Assembly (NCBI GenBank): GCA_963776935.1
Contig: CAVZOP010000001.1
Location: 700,204-764,203, forward strand
DNA length: 64,000 nucleotides
Source of the DNA: JALOLG01 sp963776935
GTDB lineage: Bacteria > Actinomycetota > Acidimicrobiia > Acidimicrobiales > Ilumatobacteraceae
Direction of reading: 5' to 3'
The notes beneath the pieces are model-generated. The model made no database searches. It was not told where the DNA came from and saw only the letters and a list, made by a program, of their open reading frames with translations. Shown here piece by piece: positions 19,024 through 28,059 of this stretch (positions are counted from its first letter, which is position 1; every line of letters starts with the position of its first letter). Position numbers and translations under genes: made by a program.

Positions 19024-19209
19024 TCACCAGCTCGACTTCGTCAGACCGGGGATCTCGCCGGCATGGGCGAGCTCGCGCAGGCACACCCGACAGAGGCCGA
19101 ACTTCCGGAACACGGCGCGCGGGCGGCCGCAGCGGCGGCAGCGCGTGTAACCCCGAACCTTGAACTTCGGCTTCTTGTTGGCTTTGTTGATCAGTGCTTT
19201 TTTGGCCAT
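19024..19209 (-). CDS. rpsZ: 30S ribosomal protein S14 type Z
   Basis: 61 aa, the short zinc-binding S14: MAKKALINKANKKPKF, then YTRCRRCGRPRAV and FGLCRVCLRELAH give four Cys ligands (CxxC...CxxC). It stands in the rplE-rpsZ-rpsH order of Gram-positives and Actinobacteria. Confidence 0.98.
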   Translation of the reverse strand: MAKKALINKANKKPKFKVRGYTRCRRCGRPRAVFRKFGLCRVCLRELAHAGEIPGLTKSSW

Positions 19210-19228
19210 TTCGATGTTGCCTACTCGA

Positions 19229-19886
19229 TCACTTCTTCTTGGCGGACCTGCCGCCACGACGGACTGGGCCACGCGATGAGCGCTTGGGGGGTGCGAACGA
19301 CGAGTCGTCGGCACCCTTCTGGAACGGGAACCCGAACGCATCGAGCAATGACTTGCCCGCCTCGTCGGTGGTCGCAGTGGTGACGATGGTGATGTCCATG
19401 CCACGTTGCACGTCGACCTTGTCGTATTCGATCTCCGTGAACACGGTCTGGTCGTTGAGACCGAACGTGTAGTTGCCGTGGCCGTCCCACGACTTGGCGG
19501 GGAGGCCGCGGAAGTCGCGGATGCGGGGGATGGCGACGGCGATCAGCCGGTCGAGGAACTCCCACATGCGATCGCCCCGCAGCGTGACCTTGGTGCCGAT
19601 CGCCTGGCCCTCGCGGAGCTTGAACCCGGCGATCGAGTGCTTGGCCTTGGTGATGATCGGCTTCTGGCCGGTGATCGCGGTGAGGTCGGCGACGGCGGTC
19701 TCGAGCAGAGACGGCTGCTGGGTGGCGCGCCCGACTCCCATGTTGACGACGATCTTGGTGAGCGCCGGCACCTGCATCACGTTGCCGATGCCGAGGTCGG
19801 CCTTCAGCTGGCCCTTGATCTCGTCGTGGTACTTGGTCTTGAGCCGGGGAACCGATCGTTGTTGTTGTGGTCGCGGTGTCGGTCAT
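19229..19886 (-). CDS. rplE: 50S ribosomal protein L5, one frameshift
   Basis: The L5 core reads VPALTKIVVNMGVG, ITGQKPIITKAKHSIAGFKLREG and FGLNDQTVFTEIEYD. The true start is ATG 19886 (MTDTATTTT), which overlaps the rplX stop (TGATG). One base in the CCCC run at about 19846 must be removed to join GSRLKTKYHDEIKGQL to the rest. Corrected length is 218 aa, with a basic Ser/Arg/Gly tail ending RGGRSAKKK. An internal ATG at 19780 would miss the conserved first helix. Confidence 0.94.
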
Positions 19887-20188
19887 CAGATGGCATCCCC
19901 ACTCGGGCGAGCGACACGGATCTTCTTGCCGCTCTTGTCGACGCCGTATCCGACGCGCACCGTCTTGCCCTTGTGTACGAGCATCACGTTGCTGGCGTGG
20001 ATCGGCATGTCGCGGTCGATGATCCCGGCCTTGTCGTTGGCGCGGCGCGCCTTGGCGTGCTTCGACGCCGTGTTGACGCCGTTCACGATCACCTTGTCCT
20101 GGCTCGGGAACACCCGCTCGACGACGCCTTCGCGTCCTTTGTCCTTGCCGGTGATCACGCGCACGGTGTCACCTTTTCTCAGCTTCAT
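19886..20188 (-). CDS. rplX: 50S ribosomal protein L24
   Basis: 100 aa with an N-terminal KOW motif: LRKGDTVRVITGKDKGREGVVERVF. It continues with the L24 segment HASNVMLVHKGKTVRVGY. It is separated by 1 nt from rplN. Confidence 0.97.
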   Translation of the reverse strand: MKLRKGDTVRVITGKDKGREGVVERVFPSQDKVIVNGVNTASKHAKARRANDKAGIIDRDMPIHASNVMLVHKGKTVRVGYGVDKSGKKIRVARPSGDAI

Positions 20189-20189
20189 C

Positions 20190-20558
20190 TCAGATCACCT
20201 CCGGGGCCAACGAGACGATCCGCATGAACCGGCGGTCGCGCAGTTCGCGTCCGACTGGTCCGAAGATGCGGGTTCCGCGGGGCGTGAGATCGTCCTTGAT
20301 CAGCACGGCCGCGTTCTCGTCGAAGCGGATGTAGCTGCCGTCGGCCCGCCGCTTCTCCTTCTTGGTACGTACGACGACGCACTTGACGACGTCGCCCTTC
20401 TTCACCGCCGCGCCGGGGATGGCGTCTTTGACGGTGGCAACGAAGATGTCGCCGATCGAGGCGTACCGGCGGCGCGTGCCACCGAGCACCTTGATGACGA
20501 GCACCTCTTTGGCGCCGGAGTTGTCGGCGACCCTGAGACGAGACTCCTGCTGGATCAT
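20190..20558 (-). CDS. rplN: 50S ribosomal protein L14
   Basis: 122 aa from ATG 20558: MIQQESRLRVADNSGAKEVL is canonical, then VKKGDVVKCVVVRTKKEKRR and RIFGPVGRELRDRRFMRIVSLAPEVI. The 58-nt gap to rpsQ holds a TCGCTCGCTGCGCTCGC repeat element. Confidence 0.98.
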   Translation of the reverse strand: MIQQESRLRVADNSGAKEVLVIKVLGGTRRRYASIGDIFVATVKDAIPGAAVKKGDVVKCVVVRTKKEKRRADGSYIRFDENAAVLIKDDLTPRGTRIFGPVGRELRDRRFMRIVSLAPEVI

Positions 20559-20616
20559 CGGAGTTCCCTCATTGATCGAACGCTCGCCGCCATGATGTTT
20601 CGCTCGCTGCGCTCGC

Positions 20617-21021
20617 TCACTTTGCCCGCTCCAGTACTTCCATGACACGCCAACGCTTGGTCTTGCTGAGCGGACGGGTCTCCATCACGCGCACGCGGTC
20701 ACCGGCGTTGGCGTCGTTCGTCTCGTCGTGGACGTAGAGCTTCTTCGTGCGGTTGACGAACTTGTTGTACCGGGGGTGGCGGACGCGCTCGATGACGGCC
20801 ACGACCACGGTCTTGTCCATCCCGCTCGTCACGACGACGCCCTCACGCACCTTGCGGGGTGCACGCGCGCTCGGTTCGGTCGATTCGACATCCTTGGTCG
20901 TCGCGGCGGTCGCAGCGGGCTTGGCGGCCGCGCTGGCTGGAGTCGCTTCGGTGGCTGTGTCGTCGGTCTCTGGGGTGGCTGTGTCGTCGGTCTTTGGGGT
21001 TGCTTCAGGCATGTCGTTCAT
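20617..21021 (-). CDS. rpsQ: 30S ribosomal protein S17 with acidic N-terminal extension
   Basis: 134 aa; typical S17 is about 85. The S17 OB fold starts at about residue 55 (REGVVVTSGMDKTVVVAVIERVRHPRYNKF), with GDRVRVMETRPLSKTKRWRVMEVLE at the end. The first ~50 residues are low complexity, Thr/Glu/Asp/Ala-rich with a repeated TDDTATPETDDTATEAT-type unit. The extension has no counterpart in the core ribosome. Gap to rpmC is 4 nt. Confidence 0.95.
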   Translation of the reverse strand: MNDMPEATPKTDDTATPETDDTATEATPASAAAKPAATAATTKDVESTEPSARAPRKVREGVVVTSGMDKTVVVAVIERVRHPRYNKFVNRTKKLYVHDETNDANAGDRVRVMETRPLSKTKRWRVMEVLERAK

Positions 21022-21025
21022 CGAT

Positions 21026-21241
21026 TCAGTTCGCAGCCTCGGCGGCGGCGATCTCTCGCTGGCGGATGATGGTGTTGATACGGGCGATCTGGCGGCGGGA
21101 CTTGGTGATCTCCGCCGTGTTGTCGAGCTGCCCGGTCGCGTTGCGGAACCGGAGGTTCAGCGCCTCCTGCTTGGTCGCCCGCAACTCGTCGATCAGCTCG
21201 CCGAGATCCATGTCGTTGAGGTCGGTCTTGGTCCGTGCCAT
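21026..21241 (-). CDS. rpmC: 50S ribosomal protein L29
   Basis: 71 aa helical hairpin: LNDMDLGELIDELRATKQEALNLRFRNATGQL then ITKSRRQIARINTIIRQRE. It is placed between rplP and rpsQ as usual. Confidence 0.96.
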   Translation of the reverse strand: MARTKTDLNDMDLGELIDELRATKQEALNLRFRNATGQLDNTAEITKSRRQIARINTIIRQREIAAAEAAN

Positions 21242-21255
21242 CTCAGCTCACCTCC

Positions 21256-21672
21256 TCAGATGCCTTCGTCGCGGGTGATGATCCGCGCCTTGATCGGAAG
21301 CTTTTGGATCGCCTTGTTCATGGCCACCCGCGCCTGCTCCTCGTTCGGGAACGACAGCTCGAACAGCACCCGACCGGGGCGCACGACGGCGACCCAGAGC
21401 TCGGGGTTGCCCTTGCCGGATCCCATCCGTGTCTCGGCCGGCTTCTTGGTGACGGGCTTGTCGGGGAAGACGTTGATCCAGACCTTGCCGCCACGCTTGA
21501 TGGCGCGGGTCATGGCGATACGGGCAGCCTCGATCTGGCGGGCGGTGATCCACCCCGGCTCGAGCGCCTGGATCCCGTACTCGCCGAAGGACAGGCTGGC
21601 GCCGCCCTTGGTCAGGCCCTTGGTGCGGCCGCGGTGGTGCTTGCGGTATGCGACCTTGCGGGGCATCAGCAT
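21256..21672 (-). CDS. rplP: 50S ribosomal protein L16
   Basis: 138 aa. MLMPRKVAYRKHHRGRTKGLT start, ITARQIEAARIAMTRAIKRGGKVWI, and RMGSGKGNPELWVAVVRPGRVLFE near the peptidyl-transferase-facing loop. All are L16 signatures. Confidence 0.98.
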   Translation of the reverse strand: MLMPRKVAYRKHHRGRTKGLTKGGASLSFGEYGIQALEPGWITARQIEAARIAMTRAIKRGGKVWINVFPDKPVTKKPAETRMGSGKGNPELWVAVVRPGRVLFELSFPNEEQARVAMNKAIQKLPIKARIITRDEGI

Positions 21673-21710
21673 GAGGTTCTCCTCACAGTTCTCACGTCAC
21701 GTCCCATCGC

Positions 21711-22592
<882 letters not shown>

Positions 22593-22593
22593 G

Positions 22594-23541
22594 TCAGTCG
22601 TCCTTCTCATCGGTGTCGGCGTCTTCGGCGGCCGCTGCGTCGGCGTCGGCCGTGCTGGGGGCGCTGAAGCCGGCGGCTTCGGCGCTCTCGACGGTGTCGA
22701 AGTACACCTCCGCCTTGGTGGCCTTGTAGTAGCGGCTGTCGGGTGTGTGGTAGAGCCGCGACTGGGCGTTGCCCTTGATCTCGAACCCTTCCGGCGGGTT
22801 GCCGTCGTCGTCGGGCAGCGCCGAGCCCGGGTACTCACCGGCCTGCGAACCCGGTCGGCGCCGCTTCCTCATCGGCGGCGACCTCGTCGTCGGCAACGAT
22901 CTCGTCGGCGACTCGTCGCGACCTCGTCGGCTTCGACCTCGTCGGCTTCGACCTCGTCGGCTTCGACCTCGTCGGCTTCGACCTCGTCGGCTTCGACGGC
23001 TGACTCGTCGGGCGTCGGGTCGACCTCGCCGCGCGCCGCCGCGGCCGCACGCTGACGGCTGCGCTCGACGCGGGCGCGCCGGCTGGCGGCCGACGAGGTG
23101 GGACGCCCACCACGACCGACCGTGGCCTCGCGGGCCTGGACCACTTCGAGCCGCTCGTCGCTCATCCGGGCGACGATCACGGTGATGTGGCAACTGCGCT
23201 TGCGGATCCGGGTCGCCCGGCCACGGGCACGCGGCCGGAACCGGCGCAACGTCGGTCCCTCGTCGGCGAAGCAGGCGAGGACGAACAGTTCGTCGGGATC
23301 CTGCTGGTCGTTGTGCACCGCGTTGGCGACCGCGCTGGCGAGGACCTTGCGGACGTCGGAAGCAACACCACGTTCGGTGAACTGCAACACCTGGTCGGCA
23401 CGACGGACGTCGAGCCCACGGATCAGGTCGAGCACCTCACGGGCCTTGCTGGCCGACGAGCGCAGATACGCGCGCCGAGGCCTTGGTGCCGGCGCGCTCA
23501 CCGGCGACAGTGGCACCTTCGTTGAGCTTGGGACCGGTCAT
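22594..23541 (-). CDS. rplV: 50S ribosomal protein L22 fused to acidic repeats and a C-terminal small domain
   Basis: The start ATG at 23541 overlaps the rpsS stop (TGATG): MTGPKLNEGATVAGERAGTK. The L22 core follows: RYLRSSASKAREVLDLIRGL, then FRPRARGRATRIRKRSCHITVIV. One extra base at about 23473 separates start and core. After the core come five copies of EADEV, an Asp/Glu/Ala linker, and about 75 residues with FEIKGNAQSRLYHTPDSRYY and TKAEVYFDTVESAEAAGF before the stop at 22594. Shifts near 22915 and 22853 are needed to keep this single frame. A similar YH...YY...F small domain is found at the ends of actinobacterial proteins; I cannot confirm its family here. Typical L22 is 110-120 aa; this is about 315. 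Confidence 0.85.
22920..22994 (-). repeat. five 15-bp tandem repeats encoding EADEV in rplV
   Basis: GACCTCGTCGGCTTC on the plus strand, repeated five times without change, gives (EADEV)5 in the L22 tail. Identity of the copies at DNA level suggests recent expansion or slippage. Confidence 0.95.
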
Positions 23542-23825
23542 CAGCGGCGACCCTTCGCGCCCCGCTCTTGTCCGGCGTGGAACCGGAACGTGCGGGTGGG
23601 GCTGAACTCACCGAGCTTGTGGCCGACCATCGACTCGGTCACGTACACCGGCACGTGCTTGCGCCCGTCGTGGACGGCGATCGTGTGGCCGACCATGTCG
23701 GGGATGATCGTGGAGCGGCGCGACCAGGTCTTGATGACCCGGCGCTCGCCGGCGGCGTTCTGGGTGTCGACCTTCTTGAGCAGGTGGTCGTCGACGAACG
23801 CACCTTTCTTGAGACTGCGGGACAT
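23541..23825 (-). CDS. rpsS: 30S ribosomal protein S19
   Basis: 94 aa. MSRSLKKGAFVDDHLLKKV, then IKTWSRRSTIIPDMVGHTIAVHDGRKHVPVYVTE and the basic end. Canonical S19 between rplB and rplV. Confidence 0.98.
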   Translation of the reverse strand: MSRSLKKGAFVDDHLLKKVDTQNAAGERRVIKTWSRRSTIIPDMVGHTIAVHDGRKHVPVYVTESMVGHKLGEFSPTRTFRFHAGQERGAKGRR

Positions 23826-23837
23826 GACGTTTATCTC

Positions 23838-24674
23838 CTACCGCCGGCCCTTGCCGGTACGACGACGACGGACGATGAGCTTGGACGACGGCTTGTTCTT
23901 GTCGCGGGTGCGACCCTCGGGCTTGCCCCACGGCGACACGGCCGGGCGACCGCCCGACGTGCGACCCTCGCCGCCACCGAGCGGGTGGTCGACCGGGTTC
24001 ATGGCGACGCCACGGGTCTGGGGCTTGATGCCCTTCCAACGGTTGCGGCCGGCCTTGCCGACCTTGACGAGCTCGTGCTCGCTGTTGCCGACCTCGCCGA
24101 CCGTCGCCCGGCAGTCGATCTGCACCCGGCGCATCTCGGTGGACGGCATGCGCAACGTGGCGAAGTCGCCGTCCTTGGCGACCAACTGCACGGCGATTCC
24201 GGCGGACCGGCCGATCTTGCCGCCCTGGCCAGGCCGCAGCTCGACGTTGTGGACGACCGTGCCGACGGGGATGTACCGCAGCGGCATCGCGTTGCCGGGC
24301 TTGATGTCGGAGCCACTGCCGCTCTGGACGAAGTCGCCGACGTTGAGGCCCTTGGGCGCCAGGATGTACGCCTTCTCGCCGTCGACGTAGTGCAGCAGCG
24401 CGATGCGGCACGTGCGGTTCGGGTCGTACTCGATGGCGGCGACCTTGGCCTTCACGCCGTCCTTGACGCGCTTGAAGTCGACCACGCGGTAGCGCTGCTT
24501 GTGTCCACCACCACGATGTCGCGATGTCATGTGGCCGCCCGCGTCGCGCCCACCCTTCTTCGGCTTCGGAGCGAGCAGCGACTTCTCGGGCCGCGTCTTG
24601 GTGATCTCGGAGAAGTCGGCCGCGGTCTGGAACCGGCGGCCGGGGCTCGTTGGTTTGCGGGAACGGATGCCCAT
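23838..24674 (-). CDS. rplB: 50S ribosomal protein L2
   Basis: 278 aa from ATG 24674 (MGIRSRKPTSPGRRFQTAADF). The C-terminal domain carries the conserved TRGVAMNPVDHPLGGGEGRTSGGR, with the His implicated in peptidyl-transferase centre structure. It is 7 nt after rplW. Confidence 0.98.
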   Translation of the reverse strand: MGIRSRKPTSPGRRFQTAADFSEITKTRPEKSLLAPKPKKGGRDAGGHMTSRHRGGGHKQRYRVVDFKRVKDGVKAKVAAIEYDPNRTCRIALLHYVDGEKAYILAPKGLNVGDFVQSGSGSDIKPGNAMPLRYIPVGTVVHNVELRPGQGGKIGRSAGIAVQLVAKDGDFATLRMPSTEMRRVQIDCRATVGEVGNSEHELVKVGKAGRNRWKGIKPQTRGVAMNPVDHPLGGGEGRTSGGRPAVSPWGKPEGRTRDKNKPSSKLIVRRRRTGKGRR

Positions 24675-24681
24675 CACGTCC

Positions 24682-24969
24682 TCAGTTCTCGAACAGCGGG
24701 ATTTCGCCCGCTGCCAATGTGACGACTGCCCGCTTGGTGTCGGGCTTCTGACCCACCCGGTTGGTGCCGCGGGTGCGGCGCTTCTTGCCCGACCGGTTGA
24801 GCGTGTTGACCTTGAGCACCTCGACACCCCAGATCGCCTCGACCGCGTCGCGGATCTCGGGCTTGCTGGCGCTCGGGTGGACCTTGAACGTGTAGACGCC
24901 CGACTCGATCAGGGCGTAGCTCTTCTCCGACACGACCGGAGCCAGGATGATGTCGCGGGGGTCCTTCAT
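24682..24969 (-). CDS. rplW: 50S ribosomal protein L23
   Basis: 95 aa: DIILAPVVSEKSYALIESGVYTFKVHPSASKPEIRDAVE and VLKVNTLNRSGKKRRTRG. Its start overlaps the rplD stop by 1 nt. Confidence 0.97.
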   Translation of the reverse strand: MKDPRDIILAPVVSEKSYALIESGVYTFKVHPSASKPEIRDAVEAIWGVEVLKVNTLNRSGKKRRTRGTNRVGQKPDTKRAVVTLAAGEIPLFEN

Positions 24970-25790
24970 CAGGCGTCGCCTTCCATCGGATCGTCGGGAC
25001 TGGCCTCCGCTTCGCTTTGGCTGCTCCCTCCGTCCGCCTCGTCGCTGGCGCTTCCCTCGGCGGATGTCGCCACGTGTTCTGTCTCCTCGTCTTCTGTCTG
25101 CTCGTCTTCTGTCTCCACGACTGCTTCGGCAGCACCGGCGTCCGCCGCGGCTGTCTCGACGGCCGGCGAGGCTTCGGCCGTCGGTGACGTCGGCAGGGTG
25201 TCCTCGGTGAAGACGATCCAGTCATTGCACAACACGTCGTAGGCGTTGAGCTCGCCGGGGGAGATCAGCTGCACCTCGGGGATGTTGCGGAAGCTGAGCG
25301 CAGCCGAGGCGTTGTCGCGACCGACGACCACGAGCACCCGGCCGTCGACGCCCAGGGCGCCGAGGGCGGCGACCGCATCCTTGGTCCGCGGCGCATCCCA
25401 GCCCCATGAGTCGACGACGAGCACCCGACCCTCGCTGGCGCGGTCCGACAGGGCCGAGCGCAGTGCGAGCTTGATCATCTTCTTCGGGGTCCGCTGGGCG
25501 TAGCTGCGCGGCTTGGGCCCCATCGCGATCCCGCCGCCGGAGTAGTGCGGGGCCCGGATCGAGCCCTGGCGGGCGTTGCCGGTGCCCTTCTGGCGATACG
25601 GCTTGGCGCCGCCGCCGCGCACCTCGCTGCGGGTCTTGGTGCTGCCCGAGCCGGCCCGGCGGGCGGCGAGCTGGGCGGTGACGACCTGGTGCATCACCGG
25701 CACGTTCGGCTGGATGCCGAACACGGCGTCGTCGAGATCGACCGTGCCGGCGTCCTTGCCAGCGGCGCTCTTGATGGTGATCTGGGCCAT
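24969..25790 (-). CDS. rplD: 50S ribosomal protein L4 with acidic C-terminal tail
   Basis: 273 aa. The L4 core (residues 1-200) contains TRSEVRGGGAKPYRQKGTGNARQGSIRAPHYSGGG, the exit-tunnel loop, and LVVVGRDNASAALSFRNIPEV. The last ~70 residues are Glu/Asp/Ala/Ser-rich (e.g. VVETEDEQTEDEETEHV) and absent from standard L4. It sits 4 nt after rplC. Confidence 0.96.
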   Translation of the reverse strand: MAQITIKSAAGKDAGTVDLDDAVFGIQPNVPVMHQVVTAQLAARRAGSGSTKTRSEVRGGGAKPYRQKGTGNARQGSIRAPHYSGGGIAMGPKPRSYAQRTPKKMIKLALRSALSDRASEGRVLVVDSWGWDAPRTKDAVAALGALGVDGRVLVVVGRDNASAALSFRNIPEVQLISPGELNAYDVLCNDWIVFTEDTLPTSPTAEASPAVETAAADAGAAEAVVETEDEQTEDEETEHVATSAEGSASDEADGGSSQSEAEASPDDPMEGDA

Positions 25791-25794
25791 GGCG

Positions 25795-26442
25795 TCAGGC
25801 CCCCTTCACTGCGGCTTTGACGGCGTTGCGTACGACGACGACCCCACCGTTGGGGCCTGGCACCGACCCCTTGACGAGCAGCACGTTGCGCTCGCCGTCG
25901 GCCTCGACGACCTCGAGGTTGAGCGTCGTGACCTGCTCGTTGCCCATGTGGCCGGACATCTTCATGCCCTTGAACACGCGTCCGGGGAAGGCGCACGAAC
26001 CGATCGCGCCGGGTACCCGGTGGCTCTTGTGGTTGCCGTGGCTGGCGCCCTGGCCCTTGAAGTTGTGGCGCTTCATCGTCCCCGCGAAGCCCTTGCCACG
26101 GCTCACCGCGGTGACGTCGACCTTGGTACCGGCCACGAGGACCTCGACCGTGAGCTCCTGGCCGACCTCGTAGCCGTCGACCGAGTCGAGGCGCAGCTCG
26201 ACGAGGCGCTTGCCGGGCGCCACATCGGCTTTCGAGAAGTGACCGGCTTCGGGCTTGTTGAGCTTCTTGGCGTCACGGTGCCCGTAGGTCACCTGCAGGG
26301 CGGTGTAGCCGTCGCGCTCGGTCGTCTTGATCTGCACGACGCGCATCGGTTCGACACGCAACACAGTCACGGGTACGACACGGTCGTCGACCCACTTCTG
26401 CGTCATGCCCACCTTTTCGGCGACGATCGCTTGTTGTGCCAT
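25795..26442 (-). CDS. rplC: 50S ribosomal protein L3
   Basis: 215 aa from ATG 26442 (MAQQAIVAEKVGMTQKW). GFAGTMKRHNFKGQGASHGNHKSHR and the GSCAFPGRVFKGMKMSGHMG loop are L3 signatures. Here rplC is the first gene of its operon: rpsJ, which normally precedes it, is 7.3 kb away. The gene has its own upstream region with tandem repeats and a promoter. Confidence 0.97.
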   Translation of the reverse strand: MAQQAIVAEKVGMTQKWVDDRVVPVTVLRVEPMRVVQIKTTERDGYTALQVTYGHRDAKKLNKPEAGHFSKADVAPGKRLVELRLDSVDGYEVGQELTVEVLVAGTKVDVTAVSRGKGFAGTMKRHNFKGQGASHGNHKSHRVPGAIGSCAFPGRVFKGMKMSGHMGNEQVTTLNLEVVEADGERNVLLVKGSVPGPNGGVVVVRNAVKAAVKGA

Positions 26443-26453
26443 GGCTGTTCCTT

Positions 26454-26513
26454 GTGTGAACGGTCTGGGTGTGAACGGTCTGGGTGTGAACGGTCTGGGT
26501 GTGAACGGTCTGG
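26454..26513. repeat. four perfect 15-bp tandem repeats upstream of rplC
   Basis: Unit GTGTGAACGGTCTGG on the plus strand, four copies, ending 11 nt before the rplC ATG. In the transcript the unit reads CCAGACCGUUCACAC. It replaces any clear Shine-Dalgarno. Confidence 0.95.
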
Positions 26514-26746
26514 TTTCCGGCTGTCTGAACGGTGTCTGGCCGCGTGGCGAACATCCGGATGAATGATCGAGCCGGGGACCGGGGCTCTCCACGCAAATGC
26601 TCCGCTGCCGAAAGGCTGCGGAGCACCAGCTCATAATTGTCGCCGTGCGGTCCCCGCCAGCCAGGCTGGTTCGGGCGCACACGGACATCGATTGGCGAAC
26701 GGCGAACGGATCGCGTGCCCGGATCGGGTCCGGACACGGCTTGGAA

Positions 26747-26776
26747 ATGCTACCGGGGCGGCCGGACGAGCGCCAA
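26747..26776 (-). promoter_or_regulatory. sigma-70-type promoter for the rplC operon
   Basis: Minus strand TTGGCG (26771-26776), 18-bp spacer, TAGCAT (26747-26752), matching the infA promoter hexamers exactly. It gives the split S10 operon a private promoter. Confidence 0.6.
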
Positions 26777-26819
26777 CGCGCGCCCGCAAACCCGCACGCA
26801 GGTGATCATCGCCGGCGGA

Positions 26820-28028
26820 TCACGGAAACCGCTTCGCCAACCACTCGGCGACCGTCGCCAGTGCCTCGGGGCGGTGACCTTCGAGGTAGTGCGGGGCGCC
26901 CTTCATCGGCACGTACGTGACGTCGGCGGCGCCGGCGTTGGCCACGATCTCCTCCGCCTGCCACACCCGGATCTCGGTGTCGGCGGTCGGGTGCACCAGC
27001 AACGTCGGGACCGTCACCTTCGGCATCGTGTCGGCCAGCCTGGCGTGACTCGACAGCCCCGACCAGGTCGACAGCCATCCACGCGCCGTCATGGTGCGCG
27101 CCAGCCCGCCGCGCCCGTAGTTGGCGTCGAGCGGATCAGGGAACGCGAACAGGCTCCCCATCGGGCGATCATCGGGATCGATCGACAGGTCCAGGTACGC
27201 CGGGTCGGCCAGGGTGCGGTAGATCGTCAGGTACTTCGTGAAGACCGTGCGCCGCCGCAGGTCGGCCCACCGAGCCGGGTCGGCGGACTTCGACGCGGCG
27301 TCGACCTCACGCAGCCGTTCCGAGGCGTCGACGCCGGCGGCGATCGACGCCTTGGCGACGCCGTCGATCCGGGCGACACGCTCGATCTGAGCCTGGCGGT
27401 ACCGCGCCAGCCAGTCGCGGTCGTACGTGCACGGTTCCGGCCACGGCCGCCACCCGTTGTCGGGGTTGTACATGTCGAGCTCGGGCACCGTGGCGAACGG
27501 TTCGGCCTCGTCGGCGACCGACGGATCGATGACCTGGAGCATGAAGACGCCTTCGCCGGGATGGGCGGCCATGCCGACCCATCCGTCGCCGATCCCGAGC
27601 TCGGCGTTGGCGAGCGCCATCAAGGACCCGCCGCCGGAGTTGCCGAGCAACACCACGGCCTCGGCGCCGCGGCGCACCATCTCGTCGTGGGCCGTGTTGA
27701 CGTCGACGATGCAGTGCTCGTGCAGGCAATCGGTGTCGTTGTTGAGGTAGCGGGTGGCGAACCCGAGCACCGCGTACCCGGCGGCGGCCAGCAGTGGGCA
27801 CGCGTAGTGGACGCTGAAGTCGCCGCGTGGATGGCTGAGGATCACCGCCGTCTTCCAGGGCGTGCGGCGCGGCGGGGTCCACAGCAGGCCACGGACCAGT
27901 GCGCCGTCGGGTGACACGAGGCGGATCGACTCGCGCTCGACCGCGACGCCCGGGTCGTCATCAGGGAGCGGCCAGTAGCTGAGACCGAATGGACGCGCGC
28001 CACCGAGATGGACGTCGAGCTCCTGCAC
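26820..28028 (-). CDS. alpha/beta-hydrolase fold protein
   Basis: A 402-aa putative serine hydrolase of unknown substrate. The nucleophile elbow is LLGNSGGGSL (Ser131 in G-N-S-G-G), preceded by AVILSHPRGDFSVHY, a likely oxyanion region. The C-terminal VPTLLVHPTADTEIRVWQAEEI and APHYLEGHRPE supply candidate Asp and His. Between them lies a ~150-residue helical lid. No signal peptide. I chose the GTG at 28028 (VQELDVHLGG), 31 nt after htrA; a longer start at 28112 would overlap htrA by 53 nt. It may be an esterase or a dienelactone-hydrolase-like enzyme. Confidence 0.8.
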   Translation of the reverse strand: MQELDVHLGGARPFGLSYWPLPDDDPGVAVERESIRLVSPDGALVRGLLWTPPRRTPWKTAVILSHPRGDFSVHYACPLLAAAGYAVLGFATRYLNNDTDCLHEHCIVDVNTAHDEMVRRGAEAVVLLGNSGGGSLMALANAELGIGDGWVGMAAHPGEGVFMLQVIDPSVADEAEPFATVPELDMYNPDNGWRPWPEPCTYDRDWLARYRQAQIERVARIDGVAKASIAAGVDASERLREVDAASKSADPARWADLRRRTVFTKYLTIYRTLADPAYLDLSIDPDDRPMGSLFAFPDPLDANYGRGGLARTMTARGWLSTWSGLSSHARLADTMPKVTVPTLLVHPTADTEIRVWQAEEIVANAGAADVTYVPMKGAPHYLEGHRPEALATVAEWLAKRFP

Positions 28029-28059
28029 GGGACGGATCGTACGGATCCGCGGCGCCGCG

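Larger units (their letters stand above)
26443..26819 (-). other. 377-nt leader and promoter region of the rplC operon
   Basis: No gene is visible. From the rplC start outward it holds a four-copy 15-bp tandem repeat (26454-26513), a locally AT-richer patch (CATAATTGT at about 26631) and a promoter-like pair at 26747-26776, implying an untranslated leader of roughly 300 nt. Confidence 0.6.

Noticed and set aside
22920..22994. CRISPR-like array
   Set aside because: Units are 15 bp, directly adjacent with no spacers, and in frame within rplV.
26454..26513. CRISPR-like array upstream of rplC
   Set aside because: Tandem 15-bp units without spacers and no cas genes nearby.
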